A stretch of DNA of 64,000 nucleotides, from contig JBCDJG010000009.1 in assembly GCA_038748065.1 (NCBI GenBank), forward strand, positions 1-64,000, written 5' to 3'. The DNA is from JBCDJG01 sp038748065 (lineage in GTDB: Bacteria; Pseudomonadota; Gammaproteobacteria; Pseudomonadales; Halieaceae). Below the pieces are notes generated by a model, which saw nothing but the letters and a program-made list of their open reading frames with translations, searched no databases and was not told the origin of the DNA. Shown piece by piece: positions 51,280 to 60,278 of the stretch. Every line of letters begins with the position of its first letter. Positions within the stretch are counted from its first letter, which is position 1. A program made the translations under genes and the position numbers.

Positions 51280-54200
51280 TCAGGCGGCTTCGACGAAGCG
51301 GACCGCTTCGCCCTGCTGTTCTTCTCCGCGCAGGCGCGCCAGCAGATTTCTCTTTTCGTGCTCGAGCCGCTCGCGATTTACATCTTTCACGTGACCGTAA
51401 CCGCGTAGCTGAGTGGGCAAGGTAACCAGCGCCACGGCGGTGGCGTAGTTGTCGGTATTCAGGCGTTCCAGCACCTCATCAAGCAAGCACAGATAGTCTT
51501 CGATATCCTGGCGTTCGCGGCGGCGCTCGGCGGTCCAGCCGAAGGGGTCCAGTGATGTACCGCGGAGGCCTTTCAGGCGCGCGAGCACGCGAAAGACGGG
51601 CAATAACCAGGAGCCAAACTCACGCTTGATCAGATGTCCAGTCTCGGGATCAGTCTTGCTGAGCAAGGGCGGCGCCAGGTTGAAACGCAGCGTGGAGTTG
51701 CCCTCAAACTGCTCCTCGAGGCGTGCCAGGAAGTCGGGTGAGCTGTAGAGCCTGGCGACTTCATATTCGTCTTTATACGCCATCAGCTTATAGAGACTGT
51801 GCGCGGCGTTCAGCGTCAGGGAACCAGGCGCCTCCGCGCTTGAGTCCACCGCGCGCACCCGCGCGACTTGGGCCTGGTAACGCTTGGCATAGGCCGCATT
51901 CTGATAGGCCAGTAAGCGGGCGCTGCGATCCGCGATTGTCTGATCCAAGTCGAGAGGTTCCGGTGCTTCCGTCACCAGGCCAGTAGCGCGCATCACCCTT
52001 TCGGGCTGGTGGGCACAGCGCCGCCCCCACAGGAAGGCTTGCTTATTGAAATCCACGGCGACAGCATTCAATTCAATCGCACGCTCCAGCGACGCACTGG
52101 ATACGGGTACGAGTCCGCGCTGCCAGGCAAAGCCCAGCAGGAAAAGATTGGACGCAATAGAGTCTCCGAGCAGGGCCGTAGCGATAGCCGTCGAATCTAT
52201 GAAGTGGCAATCTCCGCCGACTTCACTGCTGACCTTGTCCTTCATGGCAGCCGTTGGGAATGGTGCATCGGGATCCAGTATGAAGGCAGAGGTAGGCACT
52301 TCTGCCTCGTTAACAACGGCGTGCGTGCGGCGGTGCGCCACCTTGCCCATAGCCTCGTAGGTCGAGGTCACCACCAGATCACAACCGAGCAGCAAATCTG
52401 CCTCCCCTGCCGGTATGCGCACGGCCTTGATATCGTCCTGTCGGCCACTCACCCGCACGTGGCTGACCACCGCGCCGAACTTTTGCGCAAGACCTGTCTG
52501 GTTCATGGTTGCACAGCCCTTGCCCTCGATATGCGCCGCCATGGCGATCAGGGCAGTGATCGTCAGTACGCCCGTACCGCCAACCCCAGTGACCACGGTG
52601 TTCCATGGCGTATCCAACACCGGCATCTCGGGCTCGGGCAATGGGTCAAACAGGACGTCACCCGCAGCCGCCTGGGCTTTGCGTAAGCCACCGCCAAGCA
52701 CAGTGACGAAGCTCGGGCAAAAGCCCTTGGCGCAGCTGTAGTCTTTATTGCAGGCGCTTTGATCAATCTGACGCTTACGGCCAAGCTCCGTTTCCAGCGG
52801 CAGCACCGACAGACAGTTCGATTTGACGCTGCAATCGCCACAGCCCTCGCAGACCTCCTGATTGATGAAGAGGCGTTTGGCGGGATCTTCAAGGCTGCCT
52901 TTCTTACGTCGGCGGCGCTTCTCGGCTGCACAGGTTTGTTGATAAACGATCACCGAGGTGCCTTCGTACTCGCGAAGCTCACGCTGCACGGAATCCAGTT
53001 CATCACGATGGTGCAGGCTGAAGCCCGGGACATCACTGAACTTACCACGCCATGGCTCCGGCACATCAGAGACCAGCGCAATGCGACGCACGCCCTCACC
53101 GCGCAGTTGGTGGATGAGATCATCGACCCCCAGATTCCCATCAATCGGCTGGCCACCGGTCATGGCCACGGCATCGTTATAGAGAATCTTGTAGGTGATA
53201 CTGACGCCCGAGGAGACAGCAGCGCGAATAGCTAAAATGCCAGAGTGGAAGTAGGTACCGTCACCCAGGTTCTGAAACACATGCTTAGTCTCGGTAAACG
53301 GTGCCTGACCAATCCAGGTCGTGCCCTCACCACCCATCTGCGTAAACGTGTGGGTTTCACGATCAGGCATCCAGGTGGCCATGTAGTGGCAACCGATACC
53401 GCCCAAGGCATGACTGCCCTCGGGCACGCGGGTTGAGGTGTTGTGCGGACAGCCAGAGCAGAAGTGCGGTACGCGCTCGGCGGCATCACGCGGCTTGGCA
53501 AGGGAAGCTTCTTTCTGCTCGATCCAGCGCACGCGCTGCTCCATTGTTTCGGAGTGATAGAAACGTCGGATTCGAGCCGCGACTGCCAGCGCCACCGTGG
53601 CAGGGCTTAACTCGCCGAGGTTTGGCAGCAGGTCATGGCCGTGCTCGTCGAACTCGCCAAAGACGCGTGGCCGGGCGGCCACCGGATAGTTATAGAGCTG
53701 GCCGGTCAGTTGATCCTCGATAATGGAGCGCTTCTCCTCCACCACCAGAATCTCCTCTAAACCCTCTGCAAAGTCGTGGGTTGCCACCGGCTCCAGTGGC
53801 CAGGGCATGCCCACCTTGTAGACCCTGAGACCCATCTCCGCGGCTACCCCTTCGTCAATGCCCATGTCTTCCAGGGCCTGCATAACATCGAGATAAGCCT
53901 TGCCTGATGTGATAATGCCAAAACGTGCATTTGGGCTGTCCAGCACGATACGGTTCAGGCCGTTGACCCGGGCGAATTCCCTGGCTGCATAGATCTTGTA
54001 CTTATTCAGACGCAGTTCCTGGTCGAGGGGGCGATCGGGCCAGCGGCCATGTACGCCATCAGAGGGCAGTTCAAAGTCTTCCGGCAGCGCTATTTTGATG
54101 CGATTGGGATCAATGTCCGCAGAGATGGCGGAATCCATATTTTCCGTAATCGCCTTCAGCGCCACCCAGCAGCCGCTGTAGCGGGATAGTTCCCAACCAA

Positions 54201-54771
54201 ATACGCCTAGATCCAGCACCTCCTGCACATTAGCCGGCGCCAGCACCGGCACGGAAGCACCGATAAACATATGCTCAGACTGGTGCGGCAGTGTTGAGGA
54301 CTTGCAGGCATGATCATCACCGGCTACCGCCAGTACGCCACCATACTTCGCAGTGCCAAAGGCATTGGCATGTTTGATCACGTCCATGGAGCGATCAACA
54401 CCGGGCCCCTTGCCGTACCACATACCGAAAACGCCATCGTATCTGCCCCCCCCGAAGAGGTTGGTTTGCTGGCTTCCCCAGACCGCGGTCGCAGCGAGGT
54501 CTTCATTAACGCCTGGCTGGAAGTGAACATTATGCTGCTGTAACCAGGGCGAAGCCTTCCACATGGCCTGATCGATGCCACCGAGGGGGGAGCCCCGATA
54601 GCCCGAGATGAATGCCGCGGTGTTCAGCCCACGCTGCTGGTCACGCTGGTGCTGCAGCATGGGTAGGCGCACCAAGGCCTCTATGCCCGTCATGTAGGCA
54701 CGCGCGGTATCCAGTGCGTACTTGTCATCAAGGCTGATCTGTCGAAGAGCCACAGCGTGATCCCGTCCCAT
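51280..54771 (-). CDS. indolepyruvate ferredoxin oxidoreductase, fused alpha-beta form
   Basis: A 1163-residue enzyme that decarboxylates aryl- or branched 2-oxo acids to acyl-CoA with ferredoxin as acceptor. Pyruvate-oxidoreductase/thiamine-diphosphate domains form the N-terminal two thirds (CSGCPHNTS near residue 440). A Cys-rich ferredoxin-like segment (CEGCGDCSVKSNC, then CNKDYSCAKGFC) binds Fe-S, and a gamma-type domain (VTGVGGTGVLTI) completes the chain. The single-chain form occurs in Proteobacteria. AGGA precedes the ATG. It is divergent from the Lrp/AsnC gene. Confidence 0.93.
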   Translation of the reverse strand: MGRDHAVALRQISLDDKYALDTARAYMTGIEALVRLPMLQHQRDQQRGLNTAAFISGYRGSPLGGIDQAMWKASPWLQQHNVHFQPGVNEDLAATAVWGSQQTNLFGGGRYDGVFGMWYGKGPGVDRSMDVIKHANAFGTAKYGGVLAVAGDDHACKSSTLPHQSEHMFIGASVPVLAPANVQEVLDLGVFGWELSRYSGCWVALKAITENMDSAISADIDPNRIKIALPEDFELPSDGVHGRWPDRPLDQELRLNKYKIYAAREFARVNGLNRIVLDSPNARFGIITSGKAYLDVMQALEDMGIDEGVAAEMGLRVYKVGMPWPLEPVATHDFAEGLEEILVVEEKRSIIEDQLTGQLYNYPVAARPRVFGEFDEHGHDLLPNLGELSPATVALAVAARIRRFYHSETMEQRVRWIEQKEASLAKPRDAAERVPHFCSGCPHNTSTRVPEGSHALGGIGCHYMATWMPDRETHTFTQMGGEGTTWIGQAPFTETKHVFQNLGDGTYFHSGILAIRAAVSSGVSITYKILYNDAVAMTGGQPIDGNLGVDDLIHQLRGEGVRRIALVSDVPEPWRGKFSDVPGFSLHHRDELDSVQRELREYEGTSVIVYQQTCAAEKRRRRKKGSLEDPAKRLFINQEVCEGCGDCSVKSNCLSVLPLETELGRKRQIDQSACNKDYSCAKGFCPSFVTVLGGGLRKAQAAAGDVLFDPLPEPEMPVLDTPWNTVVTGVGGTGVLTITALIAMAAHIEGKGCATMNQTGLAQKFGAVVSHVRVSGRQDDIKAVRIPAGEADLLLGCDLVVTSTYEAMGKVAHRRTHAVVNEAEVPTSAFILDPDAPFPTAAMKDKVSSEVGGDCHFIDSTAIATALLGDSIASNLFLLGFAWQRGLVPVSSASLERAIELNAVAVDFNKQAFLWGRRCAHQPERVMRATGLVTEAPEPLDLDQTIADRSARLLAYQNAAYAKRYQAQVARVRAVDSSAEAPGSLTLNAAHSLYKLMAYKDEYEVARLYSSPDFLARLEEQFEGNSTLRFNLAPPLLSKTDPETGHLIKREFGSWLLPVFRVLARLKGLRGTSLDPFGWTAERRRERQDIEDYLCLLDEVLERLNTDNYATAVALVTLPTQLRGYGHVKDVNRERLEHEKRNLLARLRGEEQQGEAVRFVEAA

Positions 54772-54868
54772 GACGACGTCCTGTTACTGTTATTCCCAAG
54801 GATAGTGTCGCGGAATTGCTGCGCGAGAGTTATTTCATTTTTGCGCCATAGCGCGTCTTTTATGCAAT

Positions 54869-54903
54869 AATTATTCAGCTTTATACATTTATTTGGAATA
54901 ATT
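54869..54903 (+). promoter_or_regulatory. candidate Lrp/AsnC operator: 8-bp inverted repeat in AT-rich leader
   Basis: aattattc (54869-54876) and gaataatt (54896-54903) are exact reverse complements separated by 19 bases; the second ends directly at the regulator's ATG. A TATACA lies between them at 54882-54887. The spacing and AT-rich content suit an Lrp-type protein that would control its own gene and the divergent oxidoreductase gene. Confidence 0.45.
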
Positions 54904-55380
54904 ATGTCAATTAACCTCGATAGGCAAGATATTGCGATACTCAAGCTCTTGCAGCAGGATGCCAGCCTGAGTACGGCAGCCATCGCCGAGCGTGTCAGTA
55001 TGTCCCAGTCCCCTTGCTGGCGCCGCATACAACGACTTGAGCAAGAGGGCCTGATTCGCGGGCGGGTGGCTCTGCTGAACAGGAATGCGCTGGGGATGGA
55101 AGTTGTGGTGTTCGCCACCATTAACCTGACCAATACGGGCAGGCAGAACCTGATCAGCTTCGAAGACGATATGCTCGGGCACGAAGAGGTGGTTGAGTGC
55201 TACACGATGACGGGCATCTGGGATTACATGCTCAAGATTGTCACCCGCGACATCCGTCACTACGAAGCCTTTGTGCGCAATACGCTGACTGCCAGCCCAT
55301 CAATACGTGAGCTACACTCGCATATGGCTGTGACTGAGATAAAGAACGTCACCCAACTGCCCCTGGATACGCAACTGTGA
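54904..55380 (+). CDS. Lrp/AsnC family transcriptional regulator
   Basis: A 158-residue regulator. Residues 4-60 are the AsnC-type winged helix (LDRQDIAILKLLQQDASLS, ERVSMSQSPCWRRIQRLEQEG), followed by the RAM ligand-binding domain (VVECYTMTGIWDYMLKIV). Such proteins sense amino acids. It lies divergent from the indolepyruvate oxidoreductase gene and overlaps the aminotransferase start (GTGA), so control of amino-acid breakdown genes here is likely. Confidence 0.93.
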   Translation: MSINLDRQDIAILKLLQQDASLSTAAIAERVSMSQSPCWRRIQRLEQEGLIRGRVALLNRNALGMEVVVFATINLTNTGRQNLISFEDDMLGHEEVVECYTMTGIWDYMLKIVTRDIRHYEAFVRNTLTASPSIRELHSHMAVTEIKNVTQLPLDTQL

Positions 55381-56528
55381 ATCAAGTCCTTAAGAGCAAG
55401 CTCCCGAAAGTAGGCACGACTATTTTTACCCGCATGTCGGCGCTTGCAGTCGAATGCGGGGCCATCAACCTTTCCCAGGGCTTTCCAGATTTCGACGCGC
55501 CAGCCGCACTGTGCAACGCGCTGGGCGCAGCAGCCAGCGGCGGACACAACCAGTATGCGCCCATGGCCGGCCTGCCTGCGCTGCGCCAGCAGATTGCAAA
55601 TCAACTGGATCGCCACCGTCAGGTGCACTGCGACTGGGAACAGGAGATCACCGTTGTCCCGGGCGCTACCGAGGGCATCTTTTGCGCAATCACAGCAACC
55701 ATCAGGCCCGGGGATGAGGTGATTGTGCTCGACCCCTGTTACGACAGCTATGAACCCGCCATCGAACTCGCAGGTGGCCGCGCTGTTCATGTCGCACTGT
55801 CCAGCCCGGGGTTTCGCCCGAACTGGCAGCGCATTGAAGACGCCATCAGTCCGCTCACACGCATGATCATCGTGAACTCCCCCCACAACCCCTGCGGCGC
55901 AACCTTCAGCAACGATGACATGCTGTCGCTACAGTCGCTGGCAGAACGCTACGACCTGCTGGTATGCAGCGACGAGGTCTACGAGTACCTGGTGTTCGAC
56001 GGCCAGCAGCATCGTTCGGTACTGCAGTATCCTGATTTGCGGGCGCGTAGCTTTGCCCATTTTTCTTTCGGCAAGACCTACAGCGTCACCGGCTGGAAGA
56101 CCGGATACTGCGTGGCTCCGCCAGCGTTGACGGCAGAGTTGCGCAAAGTTCACCAATACGTCGCCTTCGTAGCCGTTACACCGGTGCAACAGGCACTGGC
56201 CGACTTCATGGCTATTGAGCCTGACTACCCGCTGACGCTCGCCCGTCTCTATCAAGCCAAGCGGGATCGTTTCTGCGCCGCCCTATCGGATTCACGATTC
56301 AGCCTCGCCCCCAGCCAGGGCAGTTACTTTCAATTGCTGGATTACAGCGCCTTGTCGAGCCAGCCCGATGTCGAGCTCTGCGAACAGTGGACTCGCGAGC
56401 ACGGCATTGCCTCCATACCCATATCCATTTTTTATGAAAGGGCGCCGGGCCAGCATCTGCTGCGCTTCTGCTTTGCCAAGAACGATGCCACGCTGGATCA
56501 GGCCGCGGAGATTTTATGCAGGATTTGA
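55377..56528 (+). CDS. class I/II PLP aminotransferase (methionine/glutamine type, YbdL-like)
   Basis: A 383-residue fold-type I aminotransferase. The PLP lysine is in SFGKTYSVTGWKTGY, with NSPHNPCGATF and CSDEVYEYLVFDG as cofactor contacts and INLSQGFPDFD as the substrate-side signature shared with YbdL and kynurenine aminotransferase/glutamine transaminase K. These enzymes use methionine, glutamine or aromatic donors. The GTG start overlaps the regulator, and the next gene, an omega-amidase, overlaps by 13 bases. Confidence 0.9.
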   Translation: MNQVLKSKLPKVGTTIFTRMSALAVECGAINLSQGFPDFDAPAALCNALGAAASGGHNQYAPMAGLPALRQQIANQLDRHRQVHCDWEQEITVVPGATEGIFCAITATIRPGDEVIVLDPCYDSYEPAIELAGGRAVHVALSSPGFRPNWQRIEDAISPLTRMIIVNSPHNPCGATFSNDDMLSLQSLAERYDLLVCSDEVYEYLVFDGQQHRSVLQYPDLRARSFAHFSFGKTYSVTGWKTGYCVAPPALTAELRKVHQYVAFVAVTPVQQALADFMAIEPDYPLTLARLYQAKRDRFCAALSDSRFSLAPSQGSYFQLLDYSALSSQPDVELCEQWTREHGIASIPISIFYERAPGQHLLRFCFAKNDATLDQAAEILCRI

Positions 56529-57286
56529 CTCTGACTTTGATACAGCGGGAACTCGCGTGGGAGGCTCCTGGTGATAATCGCGAACAGATAGGGACCCTTA
56601 TCGCCGCGCTCGCGGAATCGACCGATCTCATTGTGCTGCCGGAAATGTTCACCACTGGCTTTTCAATGAACGCCGTGCGCAATGCAGAGGAACCCGGCGG
56701 CCCGACGGAGCAGTGGATGAGCGCACTGGCACGGCAGCACGATTGCGCCGTCACCGGCAGCATCGCGGTAAGAGTCGGGGATGAGGTTCGCAATCGCATG
56801 CTCTTTGTCAGCCCACAGACCAGCGCCCGCTATGACAAGCGGCATCTCTTTACCATGGCGGGCGAACACAAGCGTTACAGTCCCGGCTCGGAGCGCGTCA
56901 TCACCACCTGGCGTGGCTGGCGCATTCTGCTACAGGTCTGCTACGACCTTCGCTTCCCGGTATTTTCACGTAGCCAGGCCGACTACGATCTGGCCCTGTA
57001 CGTCGCCAACTGGCCGGACACGCGACGCCATCACTGGCGCCAGCTGCTGGTGGCGAGGGCCATAGAGAACCAGTGTATCGTCGCCGGCGTTAACCGCATC
57101 GGCAGCGATGCAAAAGGTCTTGGTTACAGCGGCGATAGCCTGCTGGTGGATGCAGACGGCCAGTTACTCATCGATCTGGAGAACAAAAGCAGCGCCGCGA
57201 CGATGACCGTCAGCGGCGCCGATTTACTGGCTTATCGTGAGCGCTTTCCCTTCCTGCCCGACCGGGACAGCTTCCAGCTGAGCTGA
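56516..57286 (+). CDS. carbon-nitrogen hydrolase, omega-amidase (YafV-like)
   Basis: A 256-residue nitrilase-superfamily amidase with its Glu-Lys-Cys triad visible: VLPEMFTTGF, YDKRHLF and QVCYDLRFPVFSR. It resembles YafV/Nit2 omega-amidases, which remove the amide from 2-oxoglutaramate or 2-oxosuccinamate. Directly coupled with the YbdL-like aminotransferase, it would complete a glutamine transaminase/omega-amidase route, pulling transamination forward. It converges closely on the OmpA-family gene. Confidence 0.9.
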   Translation: MQDLTLTLIQRELAWEAPGDNREQIGTLIAALAESTDLIVLPEMFTTGFSMNAVRNAEEPGGPTEQWMSALARQHDCAVTGSIAVRVGDEVRNRMLFVSPQTSARYDKRHLFTMAGEHKRYSPGSERVITTWRGWRILLQVCYDLRFPVFSRSQADYDLALYVANWPDTRRHHWRQLLVARAIENQCIVAGVNRIGSDAKGLGYSGDSLLVDADGQLLIDLENKSSAATMTVSGADLLAYRERFPFLPDRDSFQLS

Positions 57287-57290
57287 GCCT

Positions 57291-58358
57291 TTACTCGCCG
57301 TAGGTCACTTCCAGCGTGGCCATGACGCGACGATTCTCTGCCCTGCCCTCACGCGTCGCGTTGTCGGCGATGGGCTGTGATTCGCCATAGCCAACAGCCC
57401 GTAGACGATTCTCCGCAATTCCATGCTGATTGACCAGCAGGTCAACAACCGCCTGCGCCCGTCGCTCAGAAAGGTTCTGGTTATAGGCGTCAGGACCTGT
57501 ACTGTCGCTATGGCCCTCGACATCAACCTGCAAATCCTCGAAACGCTTCAAAAAGGCTGCGAGTTCACCCACGTCGCTAAAGTACTGTTCCTCGACCGAA
57601 TCCGAGTCGAAGTCAAAGTTGACTTTCAGCTTGATGGAGGCGATTTGCTCCACGTCGAGGGGACAGCCCACTGAATCAACCCGCGTACCCACGGGAGTAT
57701 CCGGGCATTCGTCCAGGGCATTCACAACGCCGTCGCCATCGGCATCGTCATCCGAGTACAGCGCCGCGCCGCCGGCGGCGGCACCGGCTGCAGCCGCGGC
57801 TGCCGCGCTGGCAGCACCGTCCCCGACTACGTCACCGAAGTAAAAGTTGAAACCGGCGCTGAGCAGCATGTCCGTGCGGTGTTCATCGAGGCTGTGCAGG
57901 AGCTTTGCTTCGAGCCGGGCGCCGAAGCGCCGGGTCCACATCCAGCGCAGGCCACCACCGGCATTAATGGTGGTTTCGACGGTATCGCGGAAGCCCGCAT
58001 CGACGTCGATCTCACCGGCGCTGAAGGTGCCATAGGGGCGAACGCGGTTGGGCTCACCGATATAGCTGCCGCCGTAATACAGCAGACCTACCTGCCAGTT
58101 AGTAACGTCCGCCAGGAACCCATCATCCGTGCGAAAGTCTGATTTATCCGCGTAGAGGACTTCCGCGGCCCACTGGTCGTTAAAAGCCCACTCAGCACTG
58201 ACCCAGGGGGTCGACTTGTCTGATAAACCGCGGTCATCATCGAACCACCACTGCGCGGCCCCGGCGTTAATCGTGAGGGGTACCTGGGCAACGGCCTTTC
58301 CAGCGAGCGCAGAAGACAGCGCAAGTGCGGCGCAGGCTGTTATTGTCAGCTTTCTCAT
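57291..58358 (-). CDS. OmpA-family outer-membrane protein with calcium-type linker
   Basis: A 355-residue outer-membrane protein: signal peptide (1-24), an eight-strand OmpA-like beta-barrel to about residue 175, an Ala-rich stretch and a thrombospondin-type-3-like acidic repeat (DDDADGDGVVNALDECPDTP), then the C-terminal OmpA domain that binds peptidoglycan (LSERRAQAVVDLLV). AGGGAG precedes the ATG, and a TATGAT-like -10 is seen upstream. It probably anchors the envelope. It seems to be a single-gene unit. Confidence 0.93.
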   Translation of the reverse strand: MRKLTITACAALALSSALAGKAVAQVPLTINAGAAQWWFDDDRGLSDKSTPWVSAEWAFNDQWAAEVLYADKSDFRTDDGFLADVTNWQVGLLYYGGSYIGEPNRVRPYGTFSAGEIDVDAGFRDTVETTINAGGGLRWMWTRRFGARLEAKLLHSLDEHRTDMLLSAGFNFYFGDVVGDGAASAAAAAAAGAAAGGAALYSDDDADGDGVVNALDECPDTPVGTRVDSVGCPLDVEQIASIKLKVNFDFDSDSVEEQYFSDVGELAAFLKRFEDLQVDVEGHSDSTGPDAYNQNLSERRAQAVVDLLVNQHGIAENRLRAVGYGESQPIADNATREGRAENRRVMATLEVTYGE

Positions 58359-58488
58359 GGTCTTACTCCCTGATTTGGTTACGATGAATCATAGCATCCT
58401 GATGGACACATTCCATGCTCGGACAGCATGCTTAATCAACTAGATTGTCCGCTATTGCTTCCAACCTCTCGGTGCTGTCGCCCCGGGG

Positions 58489-59193
58489 CTACCAATCCAG
58501 CGTCGCTTTCACAAAAGGGATTGACAGCGCGCGCTGGTGCTCAAGCGAGGCCTGGTCCAGCACTTCAAGTAGAGCCAGCAAATCCGTCAGACCGCGAGGC
58601 GCGCGCGTGACGATAAATCGGGCCACTTCACTGGGAAGCTGCAGGCCGCGGCGAGACGCGCGCTCCACTAATACGGCCTCGCGCTGCTCGTCACTCAGGA
58701 CGGGCAGTCGAAAGACCGGACCCCAGGATAGCCTGGAGGCCAGGTCCGCCAGCGACAGACCCAGCTGTCTGGGCGCACGGTCAGCTGCCATCAGCATGCG
58801 GGTGCCGCGATCGCGACAGCGATTAAACAGATCAAACAAGCCGCTCTCCCAACGCCGCTCGCCGGCAATCGACTGCAGATCATCGAGGCACAGCAGCGGT
58901 GCCTGTTCGAGCCCAGCCAGGGCCTCATCGGGTGCATACTTCAGCACCTCGCCCAGCGGCAGGTAAAGCGCGTCGCCGCGCGCCCGACAGCAGGCCTGCA
59001 GAAGATGAGACTTACCGGAGTCAGGTGGACCATGCAAAAAAACCACCTCTTCACCCCGGCCGAAACACAGTGCCTTAAGGGTGGACAGGAGCGCAGCTTG
59101 AGCCTCGGTGGCAACAAAGCTCTCCAAGGCGGCATCGTCCCGCAGCCGCACGCCGAGCGTCAGCTGCCGTCCAGGCTGCGTCGATGCGACCAC
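58489..59193 (-). CDS. hda: DnaA regulatory inactivator Hda
   Basis: A 234-residue AAA+ protein that, with the beta clamp, stimulates hydrolysis of DnaA-bound ATP and prevents re-initiation. The N-terminus has QPGRQLTLGVRL with the clamp-binding Q-L motif; Walker A is GPPDSGKS (55-62), followed by LLCLDDLQSIAGE (Walker B-like). It lies three bases after the perM stop, in the usual perM-hda order of gammaproteobacteria. Confidence 0.93.
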   Translation of the reverse strand: MVASTQPGRQLTLGVRLRDDAALESFVATEAQAALLSTLKALCFGRGEEVVFLHGPPDSGKSHLLQACCRARGDALYLPLGEVLKYAPDEALAGLEQAPLLCLDDLQSIAGERRWESGLFDLFNRCRDRGTRMLMAADRAPRQLGLSLADLASRLSWGPVFRLPVLSDEQREAVLVERASRRGLQLPSEVARFIVTRAPRGLTDLLALLEVLDQASLEHQRALSIPFVKATLDW

Positions 59194-59195
59194 GA

Positions 59196-60278
59196 TTAAT
59201 CAGCTCCGTAGATATCACTGGCCTGATAGTGATCAACCGCATGTCGCAGGAACACCATGACCACGGCGGCGACCGGGAGCGCCAACAGCACCCCGAGAAA
59301 ACCCGCCAGCTGACCACCAGCCATCAGGGCAAAAATCACCGCTACCGGATGCAGGCCGATCCGGTCACCGACGAGGACCGGCGTTAACACCATGCTCTCC
59401 AGCAGCTGGCCTACGCCGAACACCAGCGCTACCCAGATCAACATCGTCCACTCCTGGAATTGCGCGTAGGCGGCTACCGCCGAGGCCAGAATACCTACGA
59501 TGAAGCCAAGATAGGGCACGATACTGGCGAGGCCTGCGATCACGCCCAATACCAGCGCCAGTTGCACACCGATCATCCATAGGCCAAAGCCGTAAATGGT
59601 GCCCAGCGCGCACATCACGATGAACTGGCCGCGCAGGAAAGCACCTACCACCTCGTCGGCTTCTTTTACCATGTAGCTGACATTGGACTGCCAGGCCAGG
59701 GGGAACAGATTGAGTATTTTCTCCACGACGATGTCCCAGTCACGCATCAGGTAGAACGCAACGACCGGCACAAGCGCCAGGTTAGCAAGGGCCAATACGA
59801 GGGCAGCGCCCGAGGCGCTCATATTCTTCAGGGCGCCCGCGGTAATTTTACCCACCGACTGCCAGTTATCCGCCAGCTGCTCGGACCAGTCCACCTGCGG
59901 CAGGTAGGCCGATACATTAAGTCGCTCGCGCAGCCAGGGAAGTGCCTGTTCAAAGAACCACTGATACAAAGCGGGTAACTTTCGAATGAGTGCATCCAAT
60001 TGCTGCAGGATATTGGGTACGGCGATCAGCAGGACGGCCAGCACAATCAGGGTCAGCAGGAGGAAAACGACCACCACCCCGACTGTGCGATTCACCCGGC
60101 GGCGCTCCAGTTGATCGACCAGCGGGTCGCCAAGGTAGGCAATCAGGGCACCGAGTACGAAGGGCAGTAGTATGGGTTGCAGCAAATGAAGAAGGAGCCC
60201 CAGTACCAGAACGGCAATGAGAGCTAACCACCACCGATTGACGGGCAGTTGCGGCGGTTGCGGAATCAGTTCTGCCAT
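59196..60278 (-). CDS. AI-2E/PerM-family membrane transporter
   Basis: A 360-residue inner-membrane protein with seven to eight spans in the PerM/YdiK/TqsA pattern: PILLPFVLGALIAYLGDPLV near the start and GIIAGLASIVPYLGFI-type segments (VIAGLASIVPYLGFIVGIL) later. The family includes an AI-2 exporter and other carriers; this copy sits with DUF2066 and hda, and its substrate is unknown. It overlaps the upstream DUF2066 gene by 13 bases. Confidence 0.9.
   Translation of the reverse strand: MAELIPQPPQLPVNRWWLALIAVLVLGLLLHLLQPILLPFVLGALIAYLGDPLVDQLERRRVNRTVGVVVVFLLLTLIVLAVLLIAVPNILQQLDALIRKLPALYQWFFEQALPWLRERLNVSAYLPQVDWSEQLADNWQSVGKITAGALKNMSASGAALVLALANLALVPVVAFYLMRDWDIVVEKILNLFPLAWQSNVSYMVKEADEVVGAFLRGQFIVMCALGTIYGFGLWMIGVQLALVLGVIAGLASIVPYLGFIVGILASAVAAYAQFQEWTMLIWVALVFGVGQLLESMVLTPVLVGDRIGLHPVAVIFALMAGGQLAGFLGVLLALPVAAVVMVFLRHAVDHYQASDIYGAD

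Noticed and set aside
57735..57835. Alanine-codon-rich GC stretch inside the OmpA-family gene as a repeat or recombination site
   Set aside because: It encodes a flexible Ala-rich linker in frame between barrel and C-terminal domain; low-complexity coding explains it.
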